From Caprimulgus europaeus (lineage: Eukaryota > Chordata > Aves > Caprimulgiformes > Caprimulgidae): a DNA stretch of 64,000 nucleotides. Below the pieces are notes generated by a model. It was not told the DNA's origin and searched no databases. It worked only from the letters and a program-made list of their open reading frames with translations. Made by a program: the position numbers and the translations under genes. The stretch spans positions 18,909,834 to 18,973,833 of the forward strand of contig OU015523.1 in NCBI GenBank assembly GCA_907165065.1. Direction: 5' to 3'. This document shows positions 1 to 9,225 of the stretch, piece by piece. How positions within the stretch are numbered: position 1 is the stretch's first letter; every line of letters begins with the position of its first letter.

Positions 1-311
1 CCTGTGGGGTACAGTGCAAATCTAAGCAAGAGCAAGATTTGACTCTTGACATAGAAAAACCCAGAACATGCAGTTAAGACCAGGTGTTCATCCTTGTTTA
101 ACTCCAGTGAGTGCACTGGCACCACTTAAATACAGATTCAGAGCAAGTTCTGTTTCATTGAATACACTGCCCTGTTCAGGACAGGATTCTTCCAGCTGCA
201 GAAAGAGGAGATCTGGCCAAGCTCAGGCCAGAGATGCTGTTTCTGATCTGAAAAGCCCATTTTTCCCTGCTTGGAGAGCTCTAGACTGACTTGCATGTTT
301 CTCTTTTGAAG

Positions 312-1126
312 GTACTCAGCTACTACTGGAGGCGTGTGTCCGCTGTAATGTCCAGCACTTCATATATACCAGTACCATAGAAGTGACAGGCCCAAACTGC
401 AAAGGTGACCCAATTTTCAATGGTGATGAAGATACAGCTTATGACAGTACATCAAGATCTCCTTACGCCCAGAGTAAAAGACTGGCAGAGGAGTTTGTGC
501 TGAAAGCAGATGGCCAGGTGCTAAAGGATGGTGGCACGCTAATGACTTGTGCCCTGAGGTCCATGTATATTTTTGGAGAAGGATGCCCATTTCTTCAAGG
601 TCATCTGGATAAGTGTCTGTTGAACAAAAATGTCTACCTGCGCTTCTCCAGGAAGGAGGCTTTGGTGAACCCTGTGTATGTGGGGAACATCGCCTGGGCA
701 CACGTGCAGGCAGCCAAAGCCCTGCGAGTCCCACAGAAAGCCAAGCATGTCAGGGGCCAGTTCTACTACATCTCAGATGACACTCCTCATATGAGCTATG
801 CAGATCTAAATTATGAGCTGACCAGGAACCTAGGGTTTGGGATCGAGGCCCGGCTCCCCATGCCTCTGACAATGTTGTATTACTTCTCGCTGCTGATGGA
901 GGTCGTGAGCTTCTTACTCCGGCCCTTTGTCAGATACATCCCCTCCACCAACCGTCACCTGGTCACTCTACTGAACACCCCGTTCACCTTCTCTTATAGA
1001 AAAGCACAGAGGGATTTTGGCTACGTGCCCCGCTACACATGGGAAGAGGCCAAGAAGTGCACTGGTCAGTGGATTGCCTCCATGGTCCCACAGAGAAGGG
1101 AGTACTTGAAAAGCAAGGTTGCCTAA
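312..1126 (+). CDS. HSD3B1: 3-beta-hydroxysteroid dehydrogenase/delta5-4 isomerase, last coding exon
   Basis: This is the 3' terminal coding exon of a 3-beta-HSD, the membrane-bound NAD-dependent enzyme that converts delta5-3-beta-hydroxysteroids such as pregnenolone and DHEA into delta4-3-ketosteroids. The exon opens after an AG at 310-311 with a split Gly codon (G|GT) and reads GTQLLLEACV, as in the family. It stays open to TAA at 1124-1126, about 271 residues, which fits the large last exon of vertebrate HSD3B genes. Visible family marks are the catalytic YxxxK (YAQSK), the block NPVYVGNIAWAH, then GQFYYISDDTPH, and a hydrophobic stretch near MLYYFSLLMEVVSFLLRPF that suits membrane attachment. 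No frameshift or stop is seen, so the copy looks functional. Upstream exons lie left of the window, and 1-311 is intron. Birds may have more than one HSD3B-like gene, so the family is firmer than the exact paralogue. Confidence 0.93.
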
Positions 1127-1276
1127 GTCTTAAGAGGAGCTTAGACCTGGCTAAACACGTAGGGCCTAGAGCCAGAGGAGAGCTGGACGAACAGCAGCAG
1201 CAGCAAACTACAAAGCATTTAAATGAAGATATTGTGCAACAGCCTCCTCATCCCCACCCCTCTCACCTCTACCCAG

Positions 1277-1286
1277 AATAAATAAA
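1277..1286 (+). promoter_or_regulatory. HSD3B poly(A) signals (two overlapping AATAAA)
   Basis: Two overlapping AATAAA hexamers (1277-1282 and 1281-1286) lie about 150 bp after the HSD3B stop codon and are followed by a T-rich, then GT-rich stretch. This gives a short 3' UTR of about 170 nt. The hexamers are seen directly; their use is inferred. Confidence 0.75.
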
Positions 1287-1340
1287 AGCAAAACTTTAAT
1301 TTCTTTGTTGAGTACAGGCTGATCAGGGTAATTTTACTGT

Positions 1341-1776
1341 TGTGATAGTTTAACTGAGCTGGCAGCCAAACAAGACACAGCCACTCACAGCCTCCCTGCC
1401 CCCTTCCCGCCCACCCAGGGAATCAGGGAGAGAATTGGAGGGGTAAAGGTCAGGAAACTTGTAGGTTGAGATAAGAACTATTTAATAATTAGAGTAAAAA
1501 TAAAATTAAAATAATATGAATAATAAGAGTAATAATGATAACAACTATACGTATAGGAGTGATGCAGAGTACAACTGCTCACCACCTGCTGATAACAATC
1601 CCGGAGTAGTGAAAAGGAACCCCGAACCCGAAATCGCAATCCCAGAAAAGCAAGCTCGAGTGAATCCTCCCGCTCTGTGGTCAGCCCCGGTTAATATACT
1701 AAACATAACGTAATATAATATAGAATATCTCATTGGCATATCCAACTGTCAATTCTGGGGCTTAATAACTATCACA
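1341..1776. mobile_element. Solo LTR of an avian endogenous retrovirus
   Basis: This is a 436-bp element whose ends are a perfect 10-bp inverted pair, TGTGATAGTT at the left and AACTATCACA at the right, i.e. the TG...CA ends of a retroviral LTR. The interior has an A/T-rich AATAATAAT-like stretch (about 1480-1545), then a CpG-bearing segment with GAACCCCGAACCCG, then an AT-rich part. This order resembles LTR families I recall from bird genomes. No primer-binding site, gag, pol or env lies next to it, so it is a solo LTR. No clear target-site duplication is visible at these limits. A 65-codon open frame inside is not a gene. Confidence 0.7.
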
Positions 1777-3450
1777 CTTTTTTTCTCCACTCCCCTCTTC
1801 CAGTCCTCTGCTCTTGGAAACTGCCCAAGCACAGTGTTCTTGTATTTATCTACATTGTTCTCATAGCAACCTTCACTGAAACCAAAACACAGTGCTTTCT
1901 AGCTACTAACAAGAAAATTAACTCTGTCCTAGCAAAACCAGGACAACTGTATAGTCCACGCCCACTTCTACATCTCGTGCAGCATGAAGACACTATTTTA
2001 GTAAGACTCCACAGAGTCCATGGTGTGAACACATCAGCCCTTCTTTTCACTCCATGCCACCTTTAAGGCTTTTGTAAAGCACGATATGTCCTAGAACTAT
2101 GACTGCGCTTTACAAATATGCACAACCCAGCTGTACCCTACTCACTCAGCTCTTGCCAGCATTGCCAAACTCGCAGCAGGTAGAAGCCACCTGATTGCAA
2201 AAGCTGTTACCAATCTCGCTCGCTTTTTCAAGAGCATTGTCCAGTTTCTTGTGCCATTCACTCAACAGTCAAACTCGAGAGCAAATTTGGGCACTAAGCA
2301 TTGTGAGGCCAAAGTGCAACATAGTTTTAGTTAGGATGGTGTGTGGAGGGAGAGAAGGGGTAGATTTGGTCAGGTGAAGACTTTCATTCTCATTTTCCTA
2401 TTTACCAATTTTGCAATAAATCTGGTGGCTGCCTAGTAGCCACAGCAGCTCGGAAAAAGGAGAAAAATACTGCAGGACAGCCTTGGTCACTGAAGGGTTT
2501 CCATTGCAGTGTCAAGATATTTGTGAACACTGAGGGAAAATAAACAGTGCTTAAGAAAACTGTGCTATTTCCAGACTTCAGCCTGGAGCAAAGGCTAACT
2601 TTAGCTGGTAGATGCACAGTGCTATCCCTGTGCTTTTCTGAGGGCCACATGAGTTTCTGCAGAACGGGTAACTTGGCTTTTGGGCCAAAAATATAGACCT
2701 TGTCTGAACAATTATATGTGATGCAGTGTTTGCTTCTTAAACATACAGCTCACTTGCTGAAAACAGCTCTAAAAGGTAGGAATTTCTGTGTTCTCTTCAG
2801 GATGGTGTGAACAGAAACATTTAACCTGACTCAGTACTAATGTAAATAAATCACATTTCCAGAGATGCTGGCAGCTTGAAATCTGTGTTGAGTTTAATTA
2901 TTCAGTAATTATTAGATAGTCCCAGTGCAAATATTACCATTTTCTTTAGTAACCTCTTAGGTTAAGTACATAAGATCCAAAGCAGTTGAATATCAGCCAC
3001 CAGAACTTTCAGTCATATTCTGGGGACACAGAAATAAGTTTTCCAGGCTCCCATTAAAAGGTTTGTAAACACTCAGCAAACTAGTACTGCGGATGTTATG
3101 CTTCACAGATAACTATGTCAATGTCTCCACCCTTCTCCATTGAGCAAGCAGTACTTTTAACACCTCCATCAGAGTTCCTCCTTTGTTAGTGAGCACACAG
3201 ATGTATCCCATGCAAAAGGAGACCCATTCCCTGCTACACTATAGGCTTAGAACTCCTCTAGAGACTGATGGAGAGTGAGGAGGTTTGCAGCAACCTGAAA
3301 GAATGAAGGATTTGAAAAGGAAATTTGGAAATGCAAACTCCTGGATAGAATCTGCACCAAGCAAACGGATGTGTGCAATGGAGTTCAAAACCAGAAAAAA
3401 ATACATTATTCAACACATTTGAGCTTGCTTATGGCAGAGAAGCAGCACAT
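1777..3450. other. Intergenic; nothing recognised
   Basis: AT-moderate unique-looking sequence between the solo LTR and the first CR1 copy. Open frames here are short and without family resemblance. I see no repeat family, exon or RNA gene. Confidence 0.6.
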
Positions 3451-3476
3451 CAGCATGAGGACTGCTAACCCATGGG

Positions 3477-3945
3477 ACCACTTTGACAGTGGGATCGAGT
3501 GCACCGTCAGCAAGTTTGCAGGTGACACCAACCTGAGTGGTGCAGTTGACACACCTGAGAGACAGGATGCCATCCAGAGGGACCTGGACAAACTCAAGCT
3601 GTGGGCCTCTGTGAACCTCATGAGGTTCAACAAGGCCAAGTGCAAGGTCCTGCAATGGGTTGGGGCAATTCCCAGTATCAATACAGGCTGGGGATGAAGG
3701 CATTGAGAGCAGCCCTTGGAGAAGGACTTGGGGGCACTGGGGGATGAAAAGCCGGACATGACCTGGCCATGTGCACTCACAGCCCAGAAGGCCAATCACA
3801 TCCTGGGCTGCATCACCAGCAGTGTGGACAGAAGGTCAAGGGAGGGGATTCTGCCCCTCTACTCTGCTCTGGTGAGACCCCCCTGCAGTGCTGTGTCCAG
3901 CTCTGGAGTCTTCAGCATAAGAAAGAAATGGACCTGTTGGAGCAT
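3477..3945 (+). mobile_element. CR1 LINE fragment (reverse transcriptase region)
   Basis: A 5'- and 3'-truncated CR1 copy. The reverse-transcriptase block appears as [14 protein letters not shown], where the catalytic FADD has become FAGD. It is followed by [10 protein letters not shown] and, after a frame change, by the usual QKANHILGC and the 'tactctgctctggtgagacc' stretch. Frame changes and the altered catalytic pair show that it is dead. The copy fades after about 3945, before the CR1 3' tail. Confidence 0.88.
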
Positions 3946-4960
3946 GCCTTTACCCAACAGCAAATTCAACAGCATAGCCCCATGTGTCTCAGCTGCTCTA
4001 GCCTGCAGACTGGTATTCCAACATCATCTGCAGATCCACAAAAATGGTAGCATGGGCACATGCTCTGTTCTCTTGTCACACTTTCACCACCTGGATGAGA
4101 AACCTGTGACTGAAGCACCTTGCACTGTCACAGCTGTTCACTCAAGTGAACTTAAGCAGGAGCCACAGTTTCCTATTCTTCTGTCAATTGTAGAGCATTT
4201 TGAAGCAAACTGCTGACAGTGCCACCAACTTGAGGCACAAATCTTGTGTGCATCACAGAAAAATGGAGGGTAATTTGGGGAGCACTCTCTATGTGTTTTT
4301 AGTAGTTGCTGTAGTCTGGACATACTTTGGCAAACCTTGTTTTTAAACAAAATATTTTATAAGCTGGGTGATTGTTCTATCCAGTAAAGGAGTCAGTAAA
4401 ATGTGGTTTAAGAGGATCTACTTACAGGCAGTGCTGGAAGGGTCAGCCCCTGCTGCTTAGTTTTTCAATTAGCACAATGGTATGAATGATTTTCTAGTTT
4501 TGCTTAAACCCAGGCCCCAAAATTGACCAAAATGAGACCAAATCAATCCCTTATCACTACCAGTCAGCCACTCATTACCAACAGCAGCAGTTAGGCACCC
4601 CTCATCCAGCTGCTACCAACTGCACCAGACACACAGGTGTGAGAAATGGCAGTTGTGCTCTTGCCTTGCTGCTATGCCCGCTTCAAATATCTAAGTCTCA
4701 GTGTCTAATATGGATCACTTTTAAGTTGCTTAATTTCATTCACATGCCCTAAAATTTCTTTCTGAAACATTGCTAAAACCAAGTCTGTTCTCTGCCCAAC
4801 TGGACTCTCAGTTCTTGGTGAGAATGATGTGCCCATGAAGGACAATAAGGACTCCAAGTGCAACTTGCAGACAAGGGTCATGTCTTACCTATCAGTGCTG
4901 TTACTAATCATGGCTTCACACTAATAATTGCACCTCCAGGCCCTTCCAAACACACTCTGT
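3946..4960. other. Intergenic; nothing recognised
   Basis: No exon, repeat or RNA gene is recognisable between the CR1 fragment and the pyrimidine-rich tract. Confidence 0.55.
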
Positions 4961-4964
4961 TCAT

Positions 4965-6215
4965 TTCCAGATTGAGCTCCAGCTCCTGTTAAGCTCTGTT
5001 CCCCTCCCATACTGTTCCTTTGTCCTCTGTTCCCCTTCAATTCCATCTGTGTATGCTCCATGGTCCTTCCAGTACTTGTGTTTGCACTCTTACACCTTGT
5101 GTTCCCGCTTTGTTCTCACTATATTCCCCTCTAGATCCCTCCACTAGTGCTCTTTTCCATTCTCCCTGCTTCCAACTGAGCTCTGTTCCCTGCAGTCTCT
5201 TCACTTCATGCATCTTTCACCATCTCACAAGTCGAGGAAGATGGGCTCTGTACCTTGTGGCTGTGCCAGGCAATCCAGAGTCTTGCTGTCCAAAAACCTG
5301 GAACAGCTCAGGGATGGAGGGAAGCCAGGAACGTAGAAGAGTGGGGTTTGCTCTATCCCTAGGGCCCAGCTCCCTTCCCTGGGCACCCAGGTGTCCAACC
5401 CCTCAATTTTCTCTCTGAACCCCTTTGCCTCTCTGCCCTAACACCACCAGAACTCAAACCTCCAGAGTCTTGCAATGTTGGTCTAACCCCTGTACCCTAT
5501 TGCCCTCCATAGGCTTCAGGAACACTGGTGTGCCCAATCTCTCTACGTTTTGAACAGAGGAGAGGAGGGAGGCAGCAGCCAGGGAGAGGGGCGTCTCAGT
5601 GTGATCTATCCCAAAAAGCTTTGTTACCCCAGTTACCCTGGGCTCTGGGGCTGCAGGCTGGCCAGTGAAGACAGCAAAGGCCAGATGACTAGAGGGCAAG
5701 CAAAGCAGGGGACAGCTGAGACCTCAGAAGCTCAGGTGTGCCAGTTGTCTGGATGTGGAGAACCAAGGAGTTTGCAGCATGTGAACTTCTGTGGAAGATT
5801 AGATACAACGATCTGCAAAACTGGCCAAGGACAGCCAAGGCCTCTTCTCTTTTGGTTAGAGACATGATGCACAGGAAAGGTAATGGGCCTGAATGTTCAT
5901 GGTCTCGTTCTGTCGAGACCTCTCTGGTGAAAATCTGTTTAGCTACAGCCCCTCTGTTCATGCCCCTTCCCCTTGAGCCTCACTGTTCACATTCTTTCCC
6001 CATCCAGTCTCCTGCATTGTTGGCTTTTTTCTCACCAGATGGTTTCTTTCCATTTCCCTCTGTACAGATTCGGTTCCCCTCTGGTACCCTCCAGTTCTAC
6101 TTCCACTTCCATTACCCTCTGGACCCCTTCATTTCCAGTCTGTTTCCTTCCAGTAAACACCATTGATACTCCACTCCCTTCGAGTTGCCAGCTTGCACTC
6201 TGTTCCTAGGCAGCA
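4965..6215. repeat. Pyrimidine-rich, loosely repetitive tract
   Basis: Two C/T-rich blocks (about 4965-5235 and 5935-6215) carry many imperfect copies of a CTCTGTTCCC-like phrase on the + strand. They flank a mixed-composition segment. Several overlapping open frames of 80-140 codons exist only because of the composition bias and show no protein family. This may be a decayed minisatellite; no fixed period can be assigned by eye. Confidence 0.4.
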
Positions 6216-7180
6216 GACTCTGAGCTGGCCATAAGCCTCCAAAAGCCTCCTAAGTACGTAAAATTCACAGCCCTCTGAGTGCTGTTAGTAAAGCTACAAA
6301 TCAGCTCCACGTATTTACATATACACAATTATCTCAGTTGCCTCCAGGGTTGAATAAGGCTCTTGGGATGCATAAGACAAAATACTGCTGAAGGCAGTTA
6401 TCAAACCCTGCTCAGGAAAGCAAAAAGGTGTTTAGCAAACACCAGCATCCATTCTTTTTCTAGGCTAGTAAGATTTCATCCTAATGCCCAATGAGACCAA
6501 TGATGGACACAGCCATGGCTGCTCTGTCACTGAAGTAGTAGAAAGGACAGTCTGGGCACACAGAAATTTAGCAGGAAAGGAAGGAGGAGAATAACAGAAG
6601 CAGATCTGCTATTTAATAGGGGAAGGTACTTAACATATCAAAGAGCTGGAATATTGCAACACGTACTAGAAAACTGGGACATCTTTGTCCAGGTTTAACA
6701 GGCTTCCTAAAATACCTACAGATGCTGCCGGGGAGAATAAAGGACAACTTTTCTTCCGCAGTTCAGCAAGTGACTAATTTCCCAAATGTGAGCTCCATTG
6801 CTGGAACCTGCTTTGTCATTTTTTGCCTTCTCAGTAAGACAGTGGTAACTTTTCATCCCTCCAAGGGCTGTGCTCCCAGCAATCAGATTTCTAAGCATCA
6901 GATTCCTCCTTTGCTGAACTTCCTCCCTATTTTTTGTTACCACATCCCTTCCTTCAATCCCCAGGACAAGCCTTTCCTGCTGACGGGAAGCTTGTTCCCT
7001 CCTCTACCCCTACCCTGCCACCCCTCTCCCACCTCATCAGCAACCTACTCGTACTGTGACAGAGAACCTCTCCTCCCCTTGGTGGTTTCTTCCTTCTTTC
7101 AATCGCACCACAGAATTTGTAGCACAATTTTAATTTGAAAGGCAATGCTCATAGACTCAAGGGAAATGCTGTCTTGCTGT
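6216..7180. other. Intergenic; nothing recognised
   Basis: Unique-looking sequence just downstream (on the - strand) of the zinc-finger relic, so it may include its old 3' UTR. No motif or repeat is assigned. Confidence 0.5.
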
Positions 7181-8040
7181 CTATTTCAGGTGAAGCTTAC
7201 AGTGCTGCTTGAGGTGTGTCGTGTTTTGGAAGCACTTCCCACACTCAGCACACATAAAAGGTTTTTCTCCTGTGTGGACTTGCTGGTGTTTGTTGATGTG
7301 AGCACTCTGTTTGAAGCACTTCCCACACTGGGAACACATATAGGGCTTCTCACCCATGTGAGTTCGCTGGTGCTGGATGAGCGCTGACAAATCACTGAAG
7401 CCTTTTCACACTTCATGCATTCAAAGGGCCTCTTGCCAGTGTGGCATGTCTGGTGATTTCTAAGGTGAGTTTCAGCTGAAAAATTTCCTATGTTTGAGAC
7501 AAGGGTAGGGCCTTTCTCTTGAGTGCATTCTTCTGTGAGAGAGAAGGTGAGAGGTCACCCTGAATTTTTACCCATATTCACTGCATATGAAGGGCTTCTC
7601 ACCTGTGTGGGTTTTCTGGTGTTTAATGAGATCATTGCACCACCTGAGGTCCTTTTTATATTTGGGACATTTGTGGGGTTTCTCTATCTGGGATGCCTCA
7701 CGCTGCTGAAGATTTGATGCCTGACTGATGCTTCCCTCACACTCACTGTATCCAGAATGATCATCTCCTGTAGCATCCTCTGGGTGGAGAAGGATGCTGT
7801 GGAGGCCCTCAATGGCCTTTTCTAGATGAATGCTGTCATCCTATCTCTCCCCACAAAGGTCCCTCTGGTGCATATCTGACACGTGCTGGCTCTCAGAAGC
7901 CTCTGCCTTGCTACATCTCTGTAATGCATTACCTTCAAATGCCTCCAGTGATGTCTCATGTTGTTTCACATTCACAGGATCATCTGCCAGGGGACTGTCA
8001 TCTTCATTCCCACTATTGGCTTCATCATAAGAAAGCAAGA
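7181..8040 (-). pseudogene. C2H2 zinc-finger protein gene, decayed finger exon
   Basis: The - strand encodes a C2H2 array. Two intact fingers sit at 7181-7390, with the linker HMGEKPYMC, then CSQCGKCF and HTGEKPFMC, and a stop right after the last His. Upstream fingers are damaged. One has the linker HTGEKPFIC followed by an in-frame TAA where a Lys codon is expected. The next has a TGA and loses one base. A further 1-nt loss separates CMKCEK from the finger ending LIQHQRTH. The acidic pre-finger region (about 7841-8038) is open but then meets an in-frame TAG. Family knowledge: such arrays bind DNA in the nucleus. With several stops and frameshifts this copy should not make a full protein, although the last two fingers are intact. 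In human, ZNF697 lies beside HSD3B1, so this could be that gene's relic, but I cannot confirm it. Confidence 0.75.
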
Positions 8041-8261
8041 TAAGGAAAGGGGCTTGGAGTCTATAAGCCTTTACTAAACCCTAGTTTAAGGTTGGACTCA
8101 GAGGGCAACACCCCTTCTTCACCCACAGATTCAAGATTGTTCCCATCCTTAATCCCTGATGACCAATGATGACCTGGACACTTGGCTGTAAACTCAATGC
8201 AGTAGTGACTTTACTGGCTTTACACTATAGAGGTATTGAATTAATTTGGTGTATTTCTCAC

Positions 8262-8374
8262 CTTTGGAGATGTTGGTGGGGAGATCCCTTCCTGTGATCT
8301 CCTTGAAAATGGCCACACACAGCTCCTTCTCTTCTTCCATCTGGAGACCACTTGTGAAGGGACCCTGAATGAGA
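8262..8374 (-). pseudogene. Probable upstream coding exon of the zinc-finger relic
   Basis: On the - strand a 113-bp segment has an acceptor (CTCTGCAG) at its high end and a good donor (G|GTGAG) at 8261. Between them it is open for 37 codons and reads MEEEKELCVAIFKEITGRD in the middle, a sensible acidic/amphipathic composition. It lies 5' of the finger exon on the same strand, as expected for the N-terminal part of a multi-exon zinc-finger gene. An intron at this place means the locus is a decayed ordinary gene, not a processed copy. The exon itself has no stop. I do not recognise a KRAB or SCAN box in it. Confidence 0.4.
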
Positions 8375-8479
8375 CTGCAGAGCAGGGGTGATTACCACCC
8401 CGACCGTCACTCCGTGGGGAGGATGCTCTTCACCCTGCAAGCTATCGCAGGGAACGGCTGGTAAATTTGAGCTAAGTAT

Positions 8480-8960
8480 CTCTTCCACAGCAGATGCAAA
8501 CCCTGTGTTCTCAAGGATCAGGGGCTGAGGCCCAAGGGGATGGGGTGCAGGGAAGGGGAGCCTTTGTCCTCACACCTGAGCAGGGAAAATCCTGCCCCAG
8601 GGCAGCAGGGTGGGAGAATGGCCTGGGAGGCACTTGCCCCCTCAGTGCTCCCCTCACCTCCTGCCCAGCTGTGGTGGGGAAGGTGTCTGGGAGAAGCCTG
8701 GACTTCAGGTCGGGGCAGGGCAGGGTGGCTGCTGCCCCTGGGAAAAGCAGTGTGAGAGGGGACCTCGCCCTTCCTGCCACTCCCCTCAGGAGGCCCCTTC
8801 TCCCCCTCATGCTTTCCACCACAACCTGGCCCGATCCTGCACAGGGCAAGGCCTCTGCAGCGGCCTGAGGGGACGTGGATGGCTCCCGGGGCAGGACACA
8901 GGTCAGCACCTTCTTGGCCATTGTGAAGGAAGGCCCCGAAGTGAGGGCAAAGCCCAAAAC
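8480..8960 (-). other. GC-rich segment, possible 5' end of the zinc-finger locus
   Basis: GC-rich with moderate CpG content, just upstream of the zinc-finger exons on the - strand. A long - strand frame (8511-8957) holds an ATG with a strong Kozak context (ACAATGG, reading MAKKVLTCVLPREP). Inside are a strong acceptor (CTTTTCCCAG) and donor (GAG|GTGAGG) pair near 8660-8750. A separate open piece near 8430-8515 reads AVEEILSSNLPAVPCDS. These could be first exons of the zinc-finger gene, but the phases do not force a single model, so no exon is claimed. Confidence 0.3.
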
Positions 8961-9135
8961 ATGGCGAAGATCCTTTAAATTTGCAGAAAGGCCCCCTGCG
9001 TTGAGCTTCTCACAGCCCCCAGCCCTGTGGAACTGTACCCCTCTCCTCAGAGCATCTCCTGGTGTGAGACCTGCCTGACAGCAGGAAAAAAAGGGAAAAA
9101 ATAAGGCCTACATTATTTATTTTTAGTCACATTTT

Positions 9136-9225
9136 TGTGGTGTGGTATGGTGTGGTGTGGTGTGGTGTGGTGTGGTGTGGTGTGGTGTGGTGTGGTGTGG
9201 TGTGGTGTGGTGTGGTGTGGTGTGG
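9136..9225 (+). repeat. (TGTGG)18 pentanucleotide microsatellite
   Basis: Eighteen tandem TGTGG units with one variant (TATGG, third unit). The complementary strand is CCACA. Because 5 is not a multiple of 3, every frame stays open, which produces artificial cysteine/tryptophan/valine-rich or Thr/His/Pro-rich reading frames. The near-perfect array suggests recent expansion and likely length polymorphism. Confidence 0.97.

Noticed and set aside
1516-1713. 65-codon + strand frame
   Set aside because: It lies wholly inside the solo LTR and has no retroviral protein similarity.
3406-3799. Two 129-codon - strand frames
   Set aside because: They are antisense shadows of the + strand CR1 fragment.
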